The notes: a model not told the origin generated them from the sequence alone. Numbered from the stretch's first letter, positions 11,631 through 24,130 are shown. The stretch is DNA of 64,000 bases from Gordionus sp. m RMFG-2023 (GCF_954871325.1 NC_088778.1:9581743-9645742); one strand, 5' to 3'. Numbers and translations are program-made.

Positions 11631-12820
11631 TAGAGATCTACAAATAGCAAAATTTTTAAGCTTGGCCTGGTTTTAGTTGGCCTTTAAAATCCAGATATAT
11701 ATCTCATGGACAAATAACCCATAATGATGAGGATTTAGGTTTCCAGTTTTTCTTATAGCATTAAACATAAAATTGAAAAATAAATCATAAATAATCTTAG
11801 TAGCAGGTCATTTAATCATTAAAATATAAGTAAGGGTGTACCAATACCACTTTTTGGAGGCCTATCTGATCTGATATTCCAGATATTAAAGATATTGGCC
11901 GATTACAGATCCGATATCATATTTAGTTTTGTATTCTGTAAAGATACCAATTGTTTTAATTAATATACTTTTTATTAGTATAACATCTATAATTTTACTA
12001 TACCATAACATATGTCATTTAAATATATTATAATGATCAGTTATAGTTTATATTCAATTCAGTTATAATTCTAAAAGTATATAAAATATTTTTATTGATA
12101 AATCACTTATTTATATAATAAATAATAACATTAATCTATTTACATAATTAGTAATAAACAAATATATTATGAAATTTGAAATAAATATTTAAAATTAATA
12201 TATGGAAGATTTCTTTTTAGAAATACCAAAATTTTTGATTTATCAGAGATCAGTCTGCAGTGATGGTGACTGTCAATATTACTAGCATCACTAAAAACAG
12301 ATATGAAGAGATTATTGCACACTATTTTAAACAGAATGCGAAAAAAATAATTATATGCAGAATGTTAATTAACTAATTATTACTATTAAAATAATTAAAC
12401 ATAAAATGGATTTCGATTTTATTTACAAATATAAATGGTTTTTTAGTTATAACTTTTTTTAAAAATTTTATAAAATTTTATTTATGTTAAAAGCACCATT
12501 TTTTATCGGATCGGAAAATTTTATAATATTTGCTGATAACCGATATTTTAAAATGGGTGAAATATAAGCCCGATCCGATCCGATATAAAATATCGGCACA
12601 TCCCTAATTATAAGAAAAATAAAATATATTATTTAAACAAATTAGGCTTTAAAATAAAAATTTTATTCATTTCTATTAAGCATTAGGCTTATCACTTTTT
12701 TCATGCCTGGCCTGATTTGTTAATTTTTCTGCTTGGCTCATATAAGTATTTCAAACATTATTTGGCCTAGCCCATGGACCCTGTACTGGATACCCCCGGG
12801 CTTGACATTGTAGATCTCTA
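11631..12820. mobile_element. hAT-type non-autonomous element, TAGAGATCTGCA family, carrying a nested insertion
   Basis: The left end is TAGAGATCTACAA and the right end TTGTAGATCTCTA, perfect inverted repeats. Flanking 8-mers ACATGTAG and ATATATAG agree at 6 of 8 positions. Blocks near the ends are GC-rich (GGCCTGG, GGCCTAGCCC, CCCGGGC). A second element is inserted at 11831-12606. Confidence 0.78.
11831..12606. mobile_element. hAT-type non-autonomous element, TAGGGRTGTRCCGAT family, nested
   Basis: Ends are TAAGGGTGTACC and the complement of TAGGGATGTGCC. Flanking 8-mers AATATAAG (11823-11830) and ATTATAAG (12607-12614) agree at 7 of 8. Subterminal repeats contain CCGATCCGATAT-like motifs. 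The body is closely related to 14014-14698. It lies inside 11631-12820, so it is the younger insertion. Confidence 0.82.
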
Positions 12821-12867
12821 ATATATAGAATATTAAAACTATTAGAGGTTTTTCTAATATTTTAATA

Positions 12868-13000
12868 GAATTTTTAAAAATAATATTTAATCATTTTTTT
12901 ATATTAAAAATAATATTTAATCATTTTTATATTAAAAATAATATTTAATCATTTTTTTATATTAAAAATAATATTTAATCATTTTTTTATATTAAATGCT
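12868..13000. repeat. Tandem array of about 31-bp AT-only units
   Basis: About four copies of a unit containing AAAAATAATATTTAATCAT and TTTTTTATATT. Confidence 0.85.
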
Positions 13001-13199
13001 ACATAATATAATTTTTTTATTATATATTTTATATTTAAGTTATTTTATATATCACCAAGTCAAAATAATTTGAAGAAAATCATTTAACATTTATTTGCTG
13101 CTCTCATTTTGAATTCCCCTTTGAAACAATTGATATTAAAATTCCAAAATTATTTAGAATGATGAAATTTTAAAAATTATAGTTGGCCAAGTTGTAAAA

Positions 13200-13251
13200 T
13201 ATTTTAAAATCCAGGCTGGGCCTAAAGATTCGAACTTTGCAGGTCTCTTTG
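13200..13251. mobile_element. Right-end fragment of the TAGAGATCTGCA family
   Basis: CCAGGCTGGGCC followed by TTTGCAGGTCTCT matches the right ends of the intact copies. No matching left end was located. Confidence 0.45.
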
Positions 13252-13567
13252 CTAAATGATATGAAAAATTTTGTGTTTTATTTATAGAGATTTTTGTGTA
13301 AATAATTTTTTTAAGATTTTACAAAAATTGGTTAGAATAGAATTATATAAAAATGTAATGTATATTCATTGTTATATTATTTCATGCTGGGCAATACAAC
13401 AAAAAGAATATTCATCTAAAGCAAAAAATATTATATTAATCATAAATTTAGTCTGTGCAAATTGTAGATAATGCCATTGTAATATAATACTTAAGTTTAA
13501 TTGGCAAGAGACCACCTCATTGAGATTTATCATTTAAATATGATTTAATTTATAAATTAATAATTGT

Positions 13568-13740
13568 CAGAGACCTGCAGGACCAGCTGGACTGAGCCTT
13601 ATTTAAAATATACCCGGGCCGGCTTGAAATTTTTTTTTTAAAAAAAATGGGCCAGGTCATATATTTTAAAACCAAATATTTGAAATCGCCATTATTAGCT
13701 ATAAAAATCAAAAATAAATAATGACGAAACTTCTATAGAA
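13568..13740. mobile_element. Left-end fragment of the TAGAGATCTGCA family
   Basis: It starts CAGAGACCTGCAGG, followed by GC-rich blocks CCCGGGCCGGC and GGGCCAGG, then a body (AACCAAATATTTGAAATCGCC) that matches the reverse complement of 22000-22035 in the copy at 21870-22100. No right end was found. Confidence 0.65.
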
Positions 13741-14013
13741 GAAAAATAATAATAACGATCTTTGCTCATTTTACCGATTATCAATTGGAATTCAGATGGA
13801 GAAAAAAGAATTTCACACTAATATACGAAAAGGTCAAATCCAGGGCTATAATTTACTTAGAGATATTCAGCCTAAAGTGAAAGGCCTATGAGATAATTAC
13901 AATTTTTTAAAAAATATTTTTGACCCCCTGCCGGTCCAATTTCTCAAACATTCACTCCTGTGATGGTTTCCTTTTTTTAATATAAAAAAAATATTTTTTT
14001 AAATAATTTTTAA

Positions 14014-14698
14014 TAGGGGTGTACCGATATTACTTTTTAAAGGCCGATCCTATCCGATATTCCTGATATTAAATTGATATCGGCCGATTACCGATCCGAT
14101 ATCATATCTGATTTGTATTCTGTAAAGATACCAATGTTTTTAATTTTTAATATACTTTTTATTAGTATAACATCTATAATTTAACTATAACATAACTTAT
14201 GTCATTTAAATATATTATAATGTCAGTTATAGTTTATAATTCAATTTCAATTGCAATTCTAAAAGTATATAAAATATTTTTATTGTTAAATCACTTTTAT
14301 ATAATAAGTATAATATTTAACATTAATATATCGAAGATTTCTTTTTAGAAATACCAAAATTTCCATTTTATCAGAGGTCACCTGCGGCGATGGTAACTGT
14401 CTATATCACCACCTTCTAAAAACAGATTCTGAAGAGATTATCGCCCATAAACAGAATGCGCAAAAAAATAACAATATGGCAAAATTTAATTAATTAATTA
14501 TTATTATTAAAAAAAATAAACATAAAAATGGATTTCGATTTTATATATAAAAATAAATGATTTTAGATATAACTTTTTTTTAAATTTTATAATATTTTAT
14601 TTTTGTTAAAACGACATTTTATATCAGATCGGAGAGTATAATATTGGCCGATAACCGATATTTTAAAATGAGTGAAATATCGGCCCGATACATCCCTA
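14014..14698. mobile_element. hAT-type non-autonomous element, TAGGGRTGTRCCGAT family, perfect 8-bp duplication
   Basis: The element is 685 bp. The left end is TAGGGGTGTACCGAT and the right end the complement of TAGGGATGTATCGGG. Exact 8-bp direct repeats ATTTTTAA flank it at 14006-14013 and 14699-14706. Subterminal GGCCGAT..CCGATATT motifs repeat in both orientations. No coding capacity was seen. Confidence 0.9.
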
Positions 14699-15139
14699 AT
14701 TTTTAATATTATTTGTTTTTTTTAAATATTTTATTTTTATATAATTTTTATAGTATCTTATTCTTATATTAAATTGAAATCATTTTTTAAATTTAATAAA
14801 TATAATGCTTTTTTTTCTTTTGGTTTAAAATAAATATTATCGAGGGCTCACTGCTTCTATAGCTTGGAGAGGTTTATAATAGAGGTCTGGGGGTTACGTC
14901 TGCCGGGTAAAAAATTTTTCGAAAATGGGCAGGTGGGCGGGTTAAAAAACTTTTTGAAACTGCGGGTGGGTGGGCGGGTTAAGGAAATTAAAATTTTTGT
15001 TCAAAAAAAAACTAAAGAAAAATCATAATTAATTAAATGATCAATAATAATTTCTTTTTTATTGTACCAATCGTTTTTTTTAAGTGAAAAACACTTTACT
15101 AGTTTCACATCTTTATCTAATTGTTCCTACCATATATAA

Positions 15140-16490
15140 TCGTTTCATTGATTTAATACCCGGATGTCCTGTATGCAACATTAAAACTCTTTTTTGAAGT
15201 GAGTACGGAATGATTAATCTGCCATTCCAAAATAAAATACCGTCATCATTTTCTATTTCATCTATTCTTGTTCTAAAAGCTTGTAATTCTGGTGCTTGAT
15301 TTTGTATATTTGTACCATTTATTAATCTTTTTGTTGGCTTTCGTTTCCTGGTTGGATATCGGGGTTAAATTCCTTCTTGACTTGGTTCCATTGTTTCTAC
15401 ATTTTATCATCTCCTAGCTTTATATTATCATTTGTTTTTATTGATTCGGTTTCAACTGGTTCTTCCCTTATTCGTAGTTTGTCGGCATGTTTTCCTACGA
15501 TTTTTTCTTTTTCTTCTTCCTTTTCCTGGTTGTGATGGCGGGTTCCTTTGGTATACGGCAACATTAGGTATATCTCTGCATTGTTTTTGACATCCACTAA
15601 GTTGTTTACTAGTTTTTCGACCCACCATATATAATGCCTCGTATTGGATTATCATTGATGTAACACCTGGATGTCCCTATGCAATATATGTAAAACTCTT
15701 TTTTGAAGTGAGTACGGAATGATTAATCTGCCATTCCAAGATAAAATACCGTCATCATTTTCTATTCCATCTATTCTTGTTCTAAAACCTTGTAATTCTG
15801 ACTTGATTTTGTATATTTGAACCATTTATTAATTTTTTACTTTTCTTAAAATGAGATCTTTTGCGGTTTCCTCTCTGATAAAGTTAATGTGTCATAATTA
15901 AGATTTCTTATATATTTTATTGTTTTATTTTCTCTTGTTATTCACGATAAAGCATCTGCAAATATATTATTAGCACCATTCTTGTTCATATTATCATAAT
16001 CATATTCAGATAATTTATAAGCCCAACGTAATAATCTTTGGTTTTTTAATGAGCTTAAATCTCTAAAATTACCATATATCTTTATTAAAGGTTTGTGGTC
16101 TGTTCGCATTTTAAATTTTCGTCCATACAAATAATTATGAAATTTTTCTACGCCGTTTATTATTGCTTTTGCTTCTTTGTCTATTGTAGAATAATTCTTT
16201 TCAGCGTCTTTTAAAGTTCTTGAGATGTAAGCTATTGGAAATTTGTTACCATTATCATATTTTTGCAACAGCTCCAAATCTTTGGTTAGATACATCTGTT
16301 TATAATATTAACTCAAGGTCCGGTTTATAAAACTGTATAGTATTTTGTTCTGTTACTATTCCGAATAGCATGAAAACGATTACAAAAATAGCAAGGTATT
16401 TTATTTTGGAATGGCAGATTAATCATTCCTTATTTACTTCAAAAAAGAGTTTTACATATATTGCATACCGGGCATCCGGATCTCACTTGA
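15140..16490 (-). mobile_element. Ty3/gypsy pol fragments, broken and rearranged
   Basis: On the minus strand, 15942-16295 reads as a Ty3/gypsy RNase H domain (RTDHKPLIKIY, NNIFADALS). Two direct copies of a segment resembling the integrase zinc-binding region, which ends in a ..HTGHPG-like motif, lie at about 15155-15290 and 15665-15800. A third, inverted copy lies at about 16393-16480. No LTRs were identified. It is a fossil with several breaks. Confidence 0.75.
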
Positions 16491-16534
16491 GGAAGTAGAT
16501 ACACATCAAACGGTTATCCTACTTTGGTGGAAAC

Positions 16535-16717
16535 TTGAAGAAAAAGATTTGCCAAAGCTATCAAGATTACCAAAAAAAAATCGATAATATGCCTGCAACT
16601 AGTTCTTTTTCTGAACGAGGATTTGGCATTGCTGAAAGGTTTTTAGAGCAAAGAAGAACGTGTTTGAATCCAGAAAACGTCGATTCATTATTATTTTTGC
16701 ATTATAATTACATATAA
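16535..16717 (+). pseudogene. hAT transposase C-terminal (dimerisation) tail
   Basis: An open frame of 60 codons with PATSSFSERGFGIAERFLEQ followed by LNPENVDSLLFLHYN matches the C-terminal hAT dimerisation signature (PASS..SER.FS.A.. then L.PENVD.L.FL). It ends in a natural stop about 370 bp inside the right end of the element at 14880-17085. The upstream catalytic part is missing or destroyed. Confidence 0.8.
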
Positions 16718-17085
16718 TATCAATTTTATATTTATATTTTTTTTATAAATATTCTATTTGATCAAATAAATTGTCCATAATTTAAATTGATTATTATTTT
16801 TATTAAATTAATTTCCTAAATTATAAACTTTTTATAGAAGTGTAATGCTGAAATATTTTTATTAGATGCTTAAAATATTGAAAGAATGGCCATAATTAAA
16901 TTTTATAAGCGAGCTTGGGTTAAATTTTTTTATAAATAATGGGCGGGCGGGTAAAAAATTTTAGACTAATGGGCGGGCCGGTAAGGAATTTTAGACAAAT
17001 GGGGGGGGGCGAGTATGTATTTTTTTGAAAATTATAGGCGGGCTTGGCAAGCGGGTTAAATTTTTTTTAAACGGGTGGATCTCTA

Positions 17086-17994
17086 GTTTAGAATGCCTTG
17101 ATATTGACTTTGTTCGAGCTAGGTAGATAATACTGAAAAACCCTAAAATACTCCCCATACCCTCTCTCCTCCCATCATATACTTTTTACTCCCACCTCCC
17201 GTAGAAGTCTATCCCTACCCTCCTGAAAGTTATATATGTAGAGATCACCATGAGGTCTCTGATTTTTATAGAATATAAATATAATATTTTGAAAGCCATT
17301 TTATGATTTTCTTTAGGTTAGACAAAGCACTTGATATTATAAAATTGGAAATTTTATTTTAATCACTTATATATTTAACACATTATACACGGCACACGAC
17401 AAATATCTAATCTCAAAAATGAAATTTCAAATAACCTTACAAATACATTACCTCCCTCCACTTCCGCCTTTTTTTTCAAACACTTTCCTATTTCATTAAA
17501 ATGAATTTTTTATTTTAAAACAACAAAGGCCATAAAAATATATAGGCATCGAACATTAAGAAAAAACTAAGTAGTATAATAATTTATATATTATAAATTT
17601 AAATTAAATTTTATTAGTATTTATATAAAAATATTATATTCGGTTTCTATTGAATTTCGTATAACCAATCATATTTTTAATACGCAGGGTGAATTTTTTT
17701 GTAGTTTCAACTACTCCAAAAAATTATATTGGATCTCCTGTTCCCCAGCTATTTCTATACATGCTCTTTACCTGATTGAAACCTAATAGTCTATTTTGGC
17801 AATCCCTACATTTTTAGCCAGCTACAAAAACGTCTAAACTGAGCCTAATTTTTAGCCGAATACTCATTTCGCCTCAGGATTTTTTTGAAAAGATAGCTAA
17901 ACTTAAGGAAAGCGGGAAAATTAACTCGAGCCTCAATGTTCAGCCTATTTTCTTCAGCACGCGAATTTATATTTAAGCCCCGATTGCCCAAATT
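17086..17994. other. Gene-free stretch
   Basis: AT-rich, no gene seen. At 17237-17261 a sequence TAGAGATCACC immediately followed by ATGAGGTCTCTGA looks like the two ends of the TAGAGATCTGCA family joined with almost nothing between them. Confidence 0.4.
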
Positions 17995-18567
17995 TAGGGA
18001 TGTGTCTATCGACAATTTTTCACCTATCTGATCCGGAATTTTCTGATATTATTAAAAAACAGATCCGATACTAATCTGATGCTAATCCGATAATTATATT
18101 GATTTTTATTTACCATCTATCTTTGAGCAAGATTTTCGCCACTATATTATTAGCTAAGCCTCGAAATTTCGCCAAAGAAGTCCAAACCTTTCGCATCTGG
18201 TAAAATAAATAAGTTTGATTTACTTTTGGCCAAAATCTTGAGTTAACGTTTTTAAAAATTGGCTAGAGTCTTTAACAACACTAGCTGGGTAGATATTTAT
18301 AATCATTTTCTTATTGCAGATAATATAGCAAAAATTAGTGTAAAATTTTTAAATATTACAACAAATAAATTGTATTTTAGTTCCTTTCATTAATTTATTA
18401 TTATTAAATTATTTATAAAATAAAAACAAATTATATGGTCATATATACAATTATAAAATAACCAAAAAAATAAATAAAGATATCGAATCGGATAGATTTT
18501 GTAAAAATATCGGCCCAGTTCGATATTTTTTTGAATCGATCCGATATATAATATCGGCACAACCCAA
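17995..18567. mobile_element. hAT-type non-autonomous element, TAGGGRTGTRCCGAT family
   Basis: The left end is TAGGGATGTG and the right end the complement of TTGGGTTGTGCCGATAT. Flanking 8-mers CCCAAATT (17987-17994) and CTCAAATT (18568-18575) agree at 7 of 8. CGATCCGATAT motifs lie near the right end. Confidence 0.8.
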
Positions 18568-19278
18568 CTCAAATTATATACAAATTAATTAGTTGAATTT
18601 TTTTAATATTTATTCTTCTAACAAATCTCAATAAGTGTTTATTTTTTTGAATGTTGAAAATATGAAATTACTGGACAATTTTATTAAAAATAAACGGGAA
18701 CAGCAATTTTTTATATAATTTTAAAGGAAGTGTTACACATAACAAAAAAGCTTTTTAAGGTTTATGCTCTTCAACAATTTTCATATTTTTTAAATGATTT
18801 TTAGACTCGACTCATCATACTCAGCACGCTTAAATTTAATTATCGCCCAATAGATTTTATTGTACATTCGAATAATAAAAGCCTAACCTATCGCCATTGT
18901 TTGATAATCTATTTTGAACATTTTTTTCATTTATCTATTAAATTATCGTTTGGGGGGGGGGGGGTAATAATTTTAAATTTCAGGCTCCTATCATGTTTAT
19001 TATTATTATATCAAATATTATATAGTAAAGGACATCGAAAACAATATGCTCGTAAATATTTTATTACTAAAACTTATGGTCTCTCAATATGAATTTACAG
19101 TTCTATCGCTTGATTTTTTTCGAAAGTTCATAATTATAGAGATATTTTTTAACAATATTTTAAAAAAGGCATTGTATGAATTTGAGACATATATTTTAGA
19201 CTAGCTAAAATTAAATTAAAAATTTGTACTAACCCTGGCCTTTGACTCTCCTTGTTCTGCATATTTAATATATCCTAT
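18568..19278. other. Gene-free stretch with G-tract
   Basis: AT-rich; a run of 12 G lies at about 18952-18963. Open frames here are short and low in complexity; no gene seen. Confidence 0.4.
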
Positions 19279-19918
19279 CAGAGATCTGCAAGGGCATGCC
19301 ATACCCGTTAGGATTTTTGAACAAGTGGCCCAGCTCAATTCATACCGCTTTTTAGATATTTACCCTACCCCTCCATTTTTACTAATTTCCCTGCCCATTG
19401 ATATTTTGAAAATATTCTGGCCCGAACCATTTGTTTTTTAAACGAATTTTCCGGCCAGCACATTTTTAATGTTTATCTATATCTAATTACCCTCAATGTC
19501 TTTTAAGGCTTTTTTATTAACTAGATGGCTATCTATTTCTATAAAAACCGTTTTATAAATCAATTGTGTTTTGAATTTCATATCTATATTATCATAATAA
19601 CTTTTTAATTTTTTGTTATTTATTTTATTTATAGATTTAGTATTTTAATTAGATAGCTTTTTAGAATATAAAGTTATAATCATATTGTAATTTAATTTCA
19701 AATAGTAGTAATCTTTAAAATCCAAAAAATATATCAAAATTTTTATGGTTCAGGTTGCCTATTAGAATTTAGAGAAAAATAAGAGATCAGACAGCCCAAT
19801 TTTTTATATATTTGTCGGGTCCGGCCCTTATTTTTTATGTTCAAATTGCCCGGTCCATCTAACCAGTTTAATTTTGCCCGGCCCGCAGACCAGGCCTTAG
19901 GCCGGTCTTTACAGATTT
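19279..19918. mobile_element. TAGAGATCTGCA-family element, aged
   Basis: It starts CAGAGATCTGCA and ends near 19918 in a degraded complement (GGCCGGTCTTTACAGATTT). GC-rich blocks CCGGCC, GCCCGGCCCG and GGCCGG lie near the ends. I could not establish a target duplication. Confidence 0.6.
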
Positions 19919-21869
19919 TTATATCCCATTGTGATTTGCTTTAATATTCGTTTGCAAGGTATACATTTCTTTTTTAAAGTTTATTTTATTAAATATAAAT
20001 TTGTTTTAATTAGATATATTATTTATTATATAAACTTTTTCAAACTCTTAATCTAGATTTTAACCCCCCCCCCTCTCCACTACCTCTCCCAATTCACGTT
20101 GTGTTTTATTAATTAAAAAATCTTTTAACAACTTTTTTTTAATTTAAGATTTTATACTGAAAATCCTACCTACGAAAACTACTAAAACATACAATATTAA
20201 TATATATTTTAAAATTTTTATTTAATGTATATAAAGATAAACCTTACGAAAAAGTGTGCTTTTATTTCTCCAATTTATCTGTTTTGTTAATTTAAGATTG
20301 GATTCATTAATATATATATATTATTATTTTTTAATTATGTTGGTTTTTTTGGTTATTCCACTACTCTTTTATATTATGATTATGAAAGAAAATTTTTTTA
20401 TCCTCTCCCGCATTGGTGAAAAATTACTTATATTTTTAAAATATAAATTTGTTGAAAACTTTATTTTTAAAACTGGCCAAGCCATATGTGCTATTAATTA
20501 ACTTTTTTTCAATTTTTTTATTTTTTCTTTCGTGCCATAATTTATTGTGCAATGGATTTTTTTTTAAAAAAAGGAGCTGGCAATTTTTACGTTATGTGGG
20601 TCTACGAGTTATATATTAATCAAATATTATAATTCTAAGATACCATTATTCATCAAATATTTGATTTGAGTCCTATATTAAATCCAAAATGCAAAATATA
20701 AGCGAAAAATGACTGTCTAATTTGACATAAACCTATATTACCAAGACCAAGTAAAGATCCAACAAATGGTGTGCTTTTAAAAATCCAGGCCGAACTTAAA
20801 AATAAATTTCAAACCTAGATGGAACTAATTTTTTAAAAATAAATTTAAATGATATCAATTAATTAAAGCGAAATTGAAAATCATATACTATAAACGAAAT
20901 ATTTAACATACATTTGTTGTTTATATTTTCAATTTTTCCCTGAAACAATTTACAAAATAAAGCCAAAATGAAATCTTATAAATCAAAGCCAGGTAAAAAA
21001 TTAAAAAAATCCTGGCCAAATTTTTTACTAAAAACCAGTCCAGGTTTGAAAATAAAAAAAATTAAAATAAAATACATAATTTCATTATTTAAATCTTATT
21101 GCCAAATGATAGGTATTCTTCTCTTTTTAGAAAGGGAACAAATGCTTATGTTTTAAATTCCATCAGGTTAATTTAACTCCTCCCGAAGAACATTACGCAA
21201 ACCATATTTGGTTTGAATATGATGAACATAATAATTTTCTCTACCCCAAATAGAGGTTTGATTAAATGTTGGGTTGGTTGTTAACAGAATTATTAGTTCA
21301 GTTTCAAATTAAATCTCTTGAAAAGATATTAAAAATAGATTTATATTTTTTTCTTCCTTTTAGGTCAATTTAACTTATATTTAAGTTTCTTTTAAGGTAT
21401 GAAAAAATATTTTTTTACTAAAAATAATATCTTGTTAAATTTTAAAGCAACATTATATCAATTTCTTACTTTTTTAAAAGTACTAATGACTCGGTCGAAT
21501 ACCATACTCACTTCTTTTAAAAATGTGGTTAAAAAAAATAAGGGATATTTACACACATGGATTTTATGTTATTTTTAATTAGAGCCTGAAATTTTTTTTT
21601 TCGAGAAAGTTAGATTTTTTATTACTTTTACCAAATGCCAAAATCTTTTATAAGTAGATCTTTGCAATCTTCATGCGCTAAAAAATCTTATATATGAAAT
21701 CAAAAATTAAAAAAAAAATTTCAATTAAGATTTTTTTCAAACTGTTTATAACCCCTAGTCTCAAATCCATGTTTTCAGTTAAAAGCAGATCAAATGAATT
21801 TTCTTTTCTCCACACCTAATATTGCTTATTTTGAATTCAACAATTTTCTAATTTATTTTACCATAAAAT
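19919..21869. other. Gene-free AT-rich stretch with weak element traces
   Basis: Open frames at 20256-20501 and 20968-21156 are hydrophobic or lysine-rich products of A/T runs with no recognisable domain. GGCC-containing patches at about 20790-20820 and 20988-21050 resemble bodies of the TAGAGATCTGCA family, but the ends are lost. Confidence 0.4.
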
Positions 21870-22100
21870 CAAAGACCTGCAGAAGTACCTTTTGTAGGCC
21901 CAACCGGATTTTTTTAAAAAAGTTTCTCGGCCCGGCCCGTGTTTTATATTTTCAGCCCTGATTTTTTTAAAATATAATATGTTATGTTTATTTTTAATTT
22001 TTATAGATAATAATGACGATTTAAAATATTTGGTTCTAAAATATACTGCCCGGCCCAGGTATTTAAAAAGATTTTTTAGGCCTGGCCCTGCAGGTCTCTG
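21870..22100. mobile_element. TAGAGATCTGCA-family miniature element, 231 bp
   Basis: The left end is CAAAGACCTGCAG and the right end CTGCAGGTCTCTG, near-perfect inverted repeats. GCCCGGCCCG and GCCCGGCCC blocks lie subterminally. No clear target duplication. Confidence 0.8.
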
Positions 22101-22147
22101 AAAGATACCTAAACATTGAGATGGACTATAGTTAATTTTATATTTAT

Positions 22148-22424
22148 CAGAGACCTGTATAGGTCGAAATTTTAGGCTTGACCAGCTCAAATTTAAAAAA
22201 TTTTCTTTTCAAGTTCATACCGGCTCGGATTTTCATTTATTTACAAGCCCAGACCATACCGTGAATTTTTTTAGCCCTGCCAAGAATTTTAATTCGTTAT
22301 TTTTGAATAATTTTGCAGATTTGTTTCGTAAGATGCGCGAGTTTTTAAAATTTACCCCAGAATTTTAAAATTTTAATTATTTTTCGACTAAAGCTAGGTT
22401 CCGGGTCGTTCCTGTAGGTCTCTG
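22148..22424. mobile_element. TAGAGATCTGCA-family miniature element, 277 bp
   Basis: The left end is CAGAGACCTGTA and the right end the near-complement TGTAGGTCTCTG. It lies only 47 bp after the previous copy. Flanking 8-mers agree at 5 of 8 only. Confidence 0.75.
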
Positions 22425-23222
22425 ATACTTTAAAATGGGCGTTATCATTATCAAACCGAACTTAATGTGTTTCCAATATGAATATCAATGTTTGAACATG
22501 TATAGATGGTATGCGTTCTAACAACATTAGGATACTTTAATGTGGCTTTCGCCTTAGATTTTAATGTTGGGTTTGACAAAATTTTTTTAAAAAAAACATA
22601 ATTTATCATTCATAGTGGGCTAGGATATATTTATTATGAAATTTGACATGACATGGATTTTAATGCCTAAAGGTGTTACTATATTTTTTTAAACACATTA
22701 ATATTATTTTAATAGTAAAATATATAATCTATTGACATTTATCACGTTTATTTCCTATGTAAAAATTTTTGCTTTGTGGGAGAAATTTTTATATAGAGGG
22801 TTATGCCTCCCTCCATACCCTGTTCTAGTTTTCGGCCCACTTTTGCCTAGCTTTCGGCCATTTTTATTTATATGCTTATTTCATCTAAAATTGATAAAAA
22901 GAAAAATATTTTAAAAAATAATCTATAAATCGTATATTATGTAAATTAGTTGTTTTTTAAAATCTATAACGATGAATTGATTAATAAAATTATAAAACCT
23001 AGTAAGACTAAACTTACTGATCGACTTTCATTTTTATTGGTAAACCGGAAGCAAGATAATACAACAAATTGGTTATTAATTTTAATTTTTTTTTATTTTA
23101 TTTATATTTTAAAAGAAATTTTTTTGGAATAAAAATATGGAAGATTTTATGGTTGAATTGTGGAAAATTTCTCTAATCTCCCACTCCATGTGGGAGCCCA
23201 CCCTGTCATATGTGATTATATA
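22425..23222. other. Gene-free AT-rich stretch
   Basis: No gene seen. A patch at about 22835-22866 (TTTTCGGCCCACTTTTGCC) resembles subterminal sequence of the hAT at 1293-5092. Confidence 0.4.
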
Positions 23223-23578
23223 GATAGGTAAGGCCCAAAACCAAGAGGGTGGTCCCCTTATCGCATATTTGCCTGTTTTCATAAATATCATTTTAAGCTA
23301 ATAAAAAATTCCCAACACCCTCAGCCTCCTCTCTCCGAAAAATATATACAATAAAGAAGAACTTGAAAGAAAAATTAGTAAATAAGAGCTAATAACTTTT
23401 TTAAATAACATCTATAATTCGAAATTGTTAGAAGAAAATAAATGAAAAACCGCAAAGTTATTTTTACAAAAATATAATATGAAAGGCCTACAATTAAAGA
23501 CCTTCAGTAAAATTTATGACAGAAAACCCCACCTAATAGTCCTTTCCTATAGAAAAATCCTGGGTACACCTGCCTATG
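23223..23578. mobile_element. Short derivative of the 1293-5092 hAT family
   Basis: Bases about 23280-23440 (ATAAATATCATTTTAAGC, TAATAAAAAATTCCC, then ATGAAAG/TTAATAA-type text) follow the subterminal left part of the hAT at about 1353-1500. The right end AAAATCCTGGGTACACC..CCTATG matches AAAATCCTGGCTACGCTTATG at 5072-5092. The left terminus is degraded and its position approximate. Confidence 0.55.
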
Positions 23579-23904
23579 AAATAGATACCATGATTACTTT
23601 TTTTAACCCATCATATACTTCATTACATATTTGCAGGATTACATTATACATTATAGATCTGTAAATATAAAATAGACCTAAAAATTATATAAACCAAAAA
23701 GCATATTTATATATTTATTAAATTAATTCCTTATTTTTATTTCAATTATACATTTTAACAATTAAACACTATACCAATACTATTTAAAAAAACTATATAT
23801 TTTTTTTTCCTTTTTAGCTTTCACCTTTTCAGGTGGTAAGCTCCTTCCTTTCTCCACTTAATTACTCATGCTATCTATTTTTATCTAATTTGTATTTCTG
23901 ATCG

Positions 23905-24130
23905 ATTCTATTTGGATCTCCCACCGGAGTATCGCTATCAAGGTCAAAGTATCTAGTATCTTGATCTCGCACCTAAGTATTTATATCGAGAGATATCCCA
24001 CCGGAGTATTCCGACAGAAGTATCAAATCGATAGATATTCCACCGGAGTATTCTTATCGATTCCATTTCTCTCACCGGAGTATCGATCCCGATGGATCTC
24101 CCACCGGAGTATCGTTATCAAGTCCATTGT
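23905..24130. repeat. Imperfect minisatellite built on CCACCGGAGTAT
   Basis: CCACCGGAGTAT or close variants occur near 23931, 23970, 23999, 24013, 24040, 24072 and 24101, linked by ATCGAT-, GATCTC- and ATATC-like text. The average spacing is about 30 bp. The array is GC-richer than its surroundings and has no consistent reading frame. Confidence 0.75.

Larger units (their letters stand above)
14880..17085 (+). mobile_element. Longer hAT element of the TAGAGATCTGCA family, with transposase tail and internal insertions
   Basis: The left end is TAGAGGTCTGG and the right end GGATCTCTA. Flanking 8-mers GTTTATAA (14872-14879) and GTTTAGAA (17086-17093) agree at 7 of 8. Subterminal GGGCGGGT repeats occur on both sides. 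Near the right end a plus-strand frame (16535-16717) encodes a hAT dimerisation tail, as expected for the end of an autonomous element. The middle is occupied by Ty3/gypsy pieces (15140-16490). This suggests a hAT parent for the many short copies with similar ends in this window. Confidence 0.75.

Noticed and set aside
20256-20501. Open frame for a hydrophobic 81-residue protein
   Set aside because: Product of T-rich sequence with no domain, start context or conserved pattern; expected by chance at this base composition.
21858-22190. Minus-strand 110-codon frame
   Set aside because: It runs across a miniature hAT element and its flank; the apparent residues come from GC blocks of the element.
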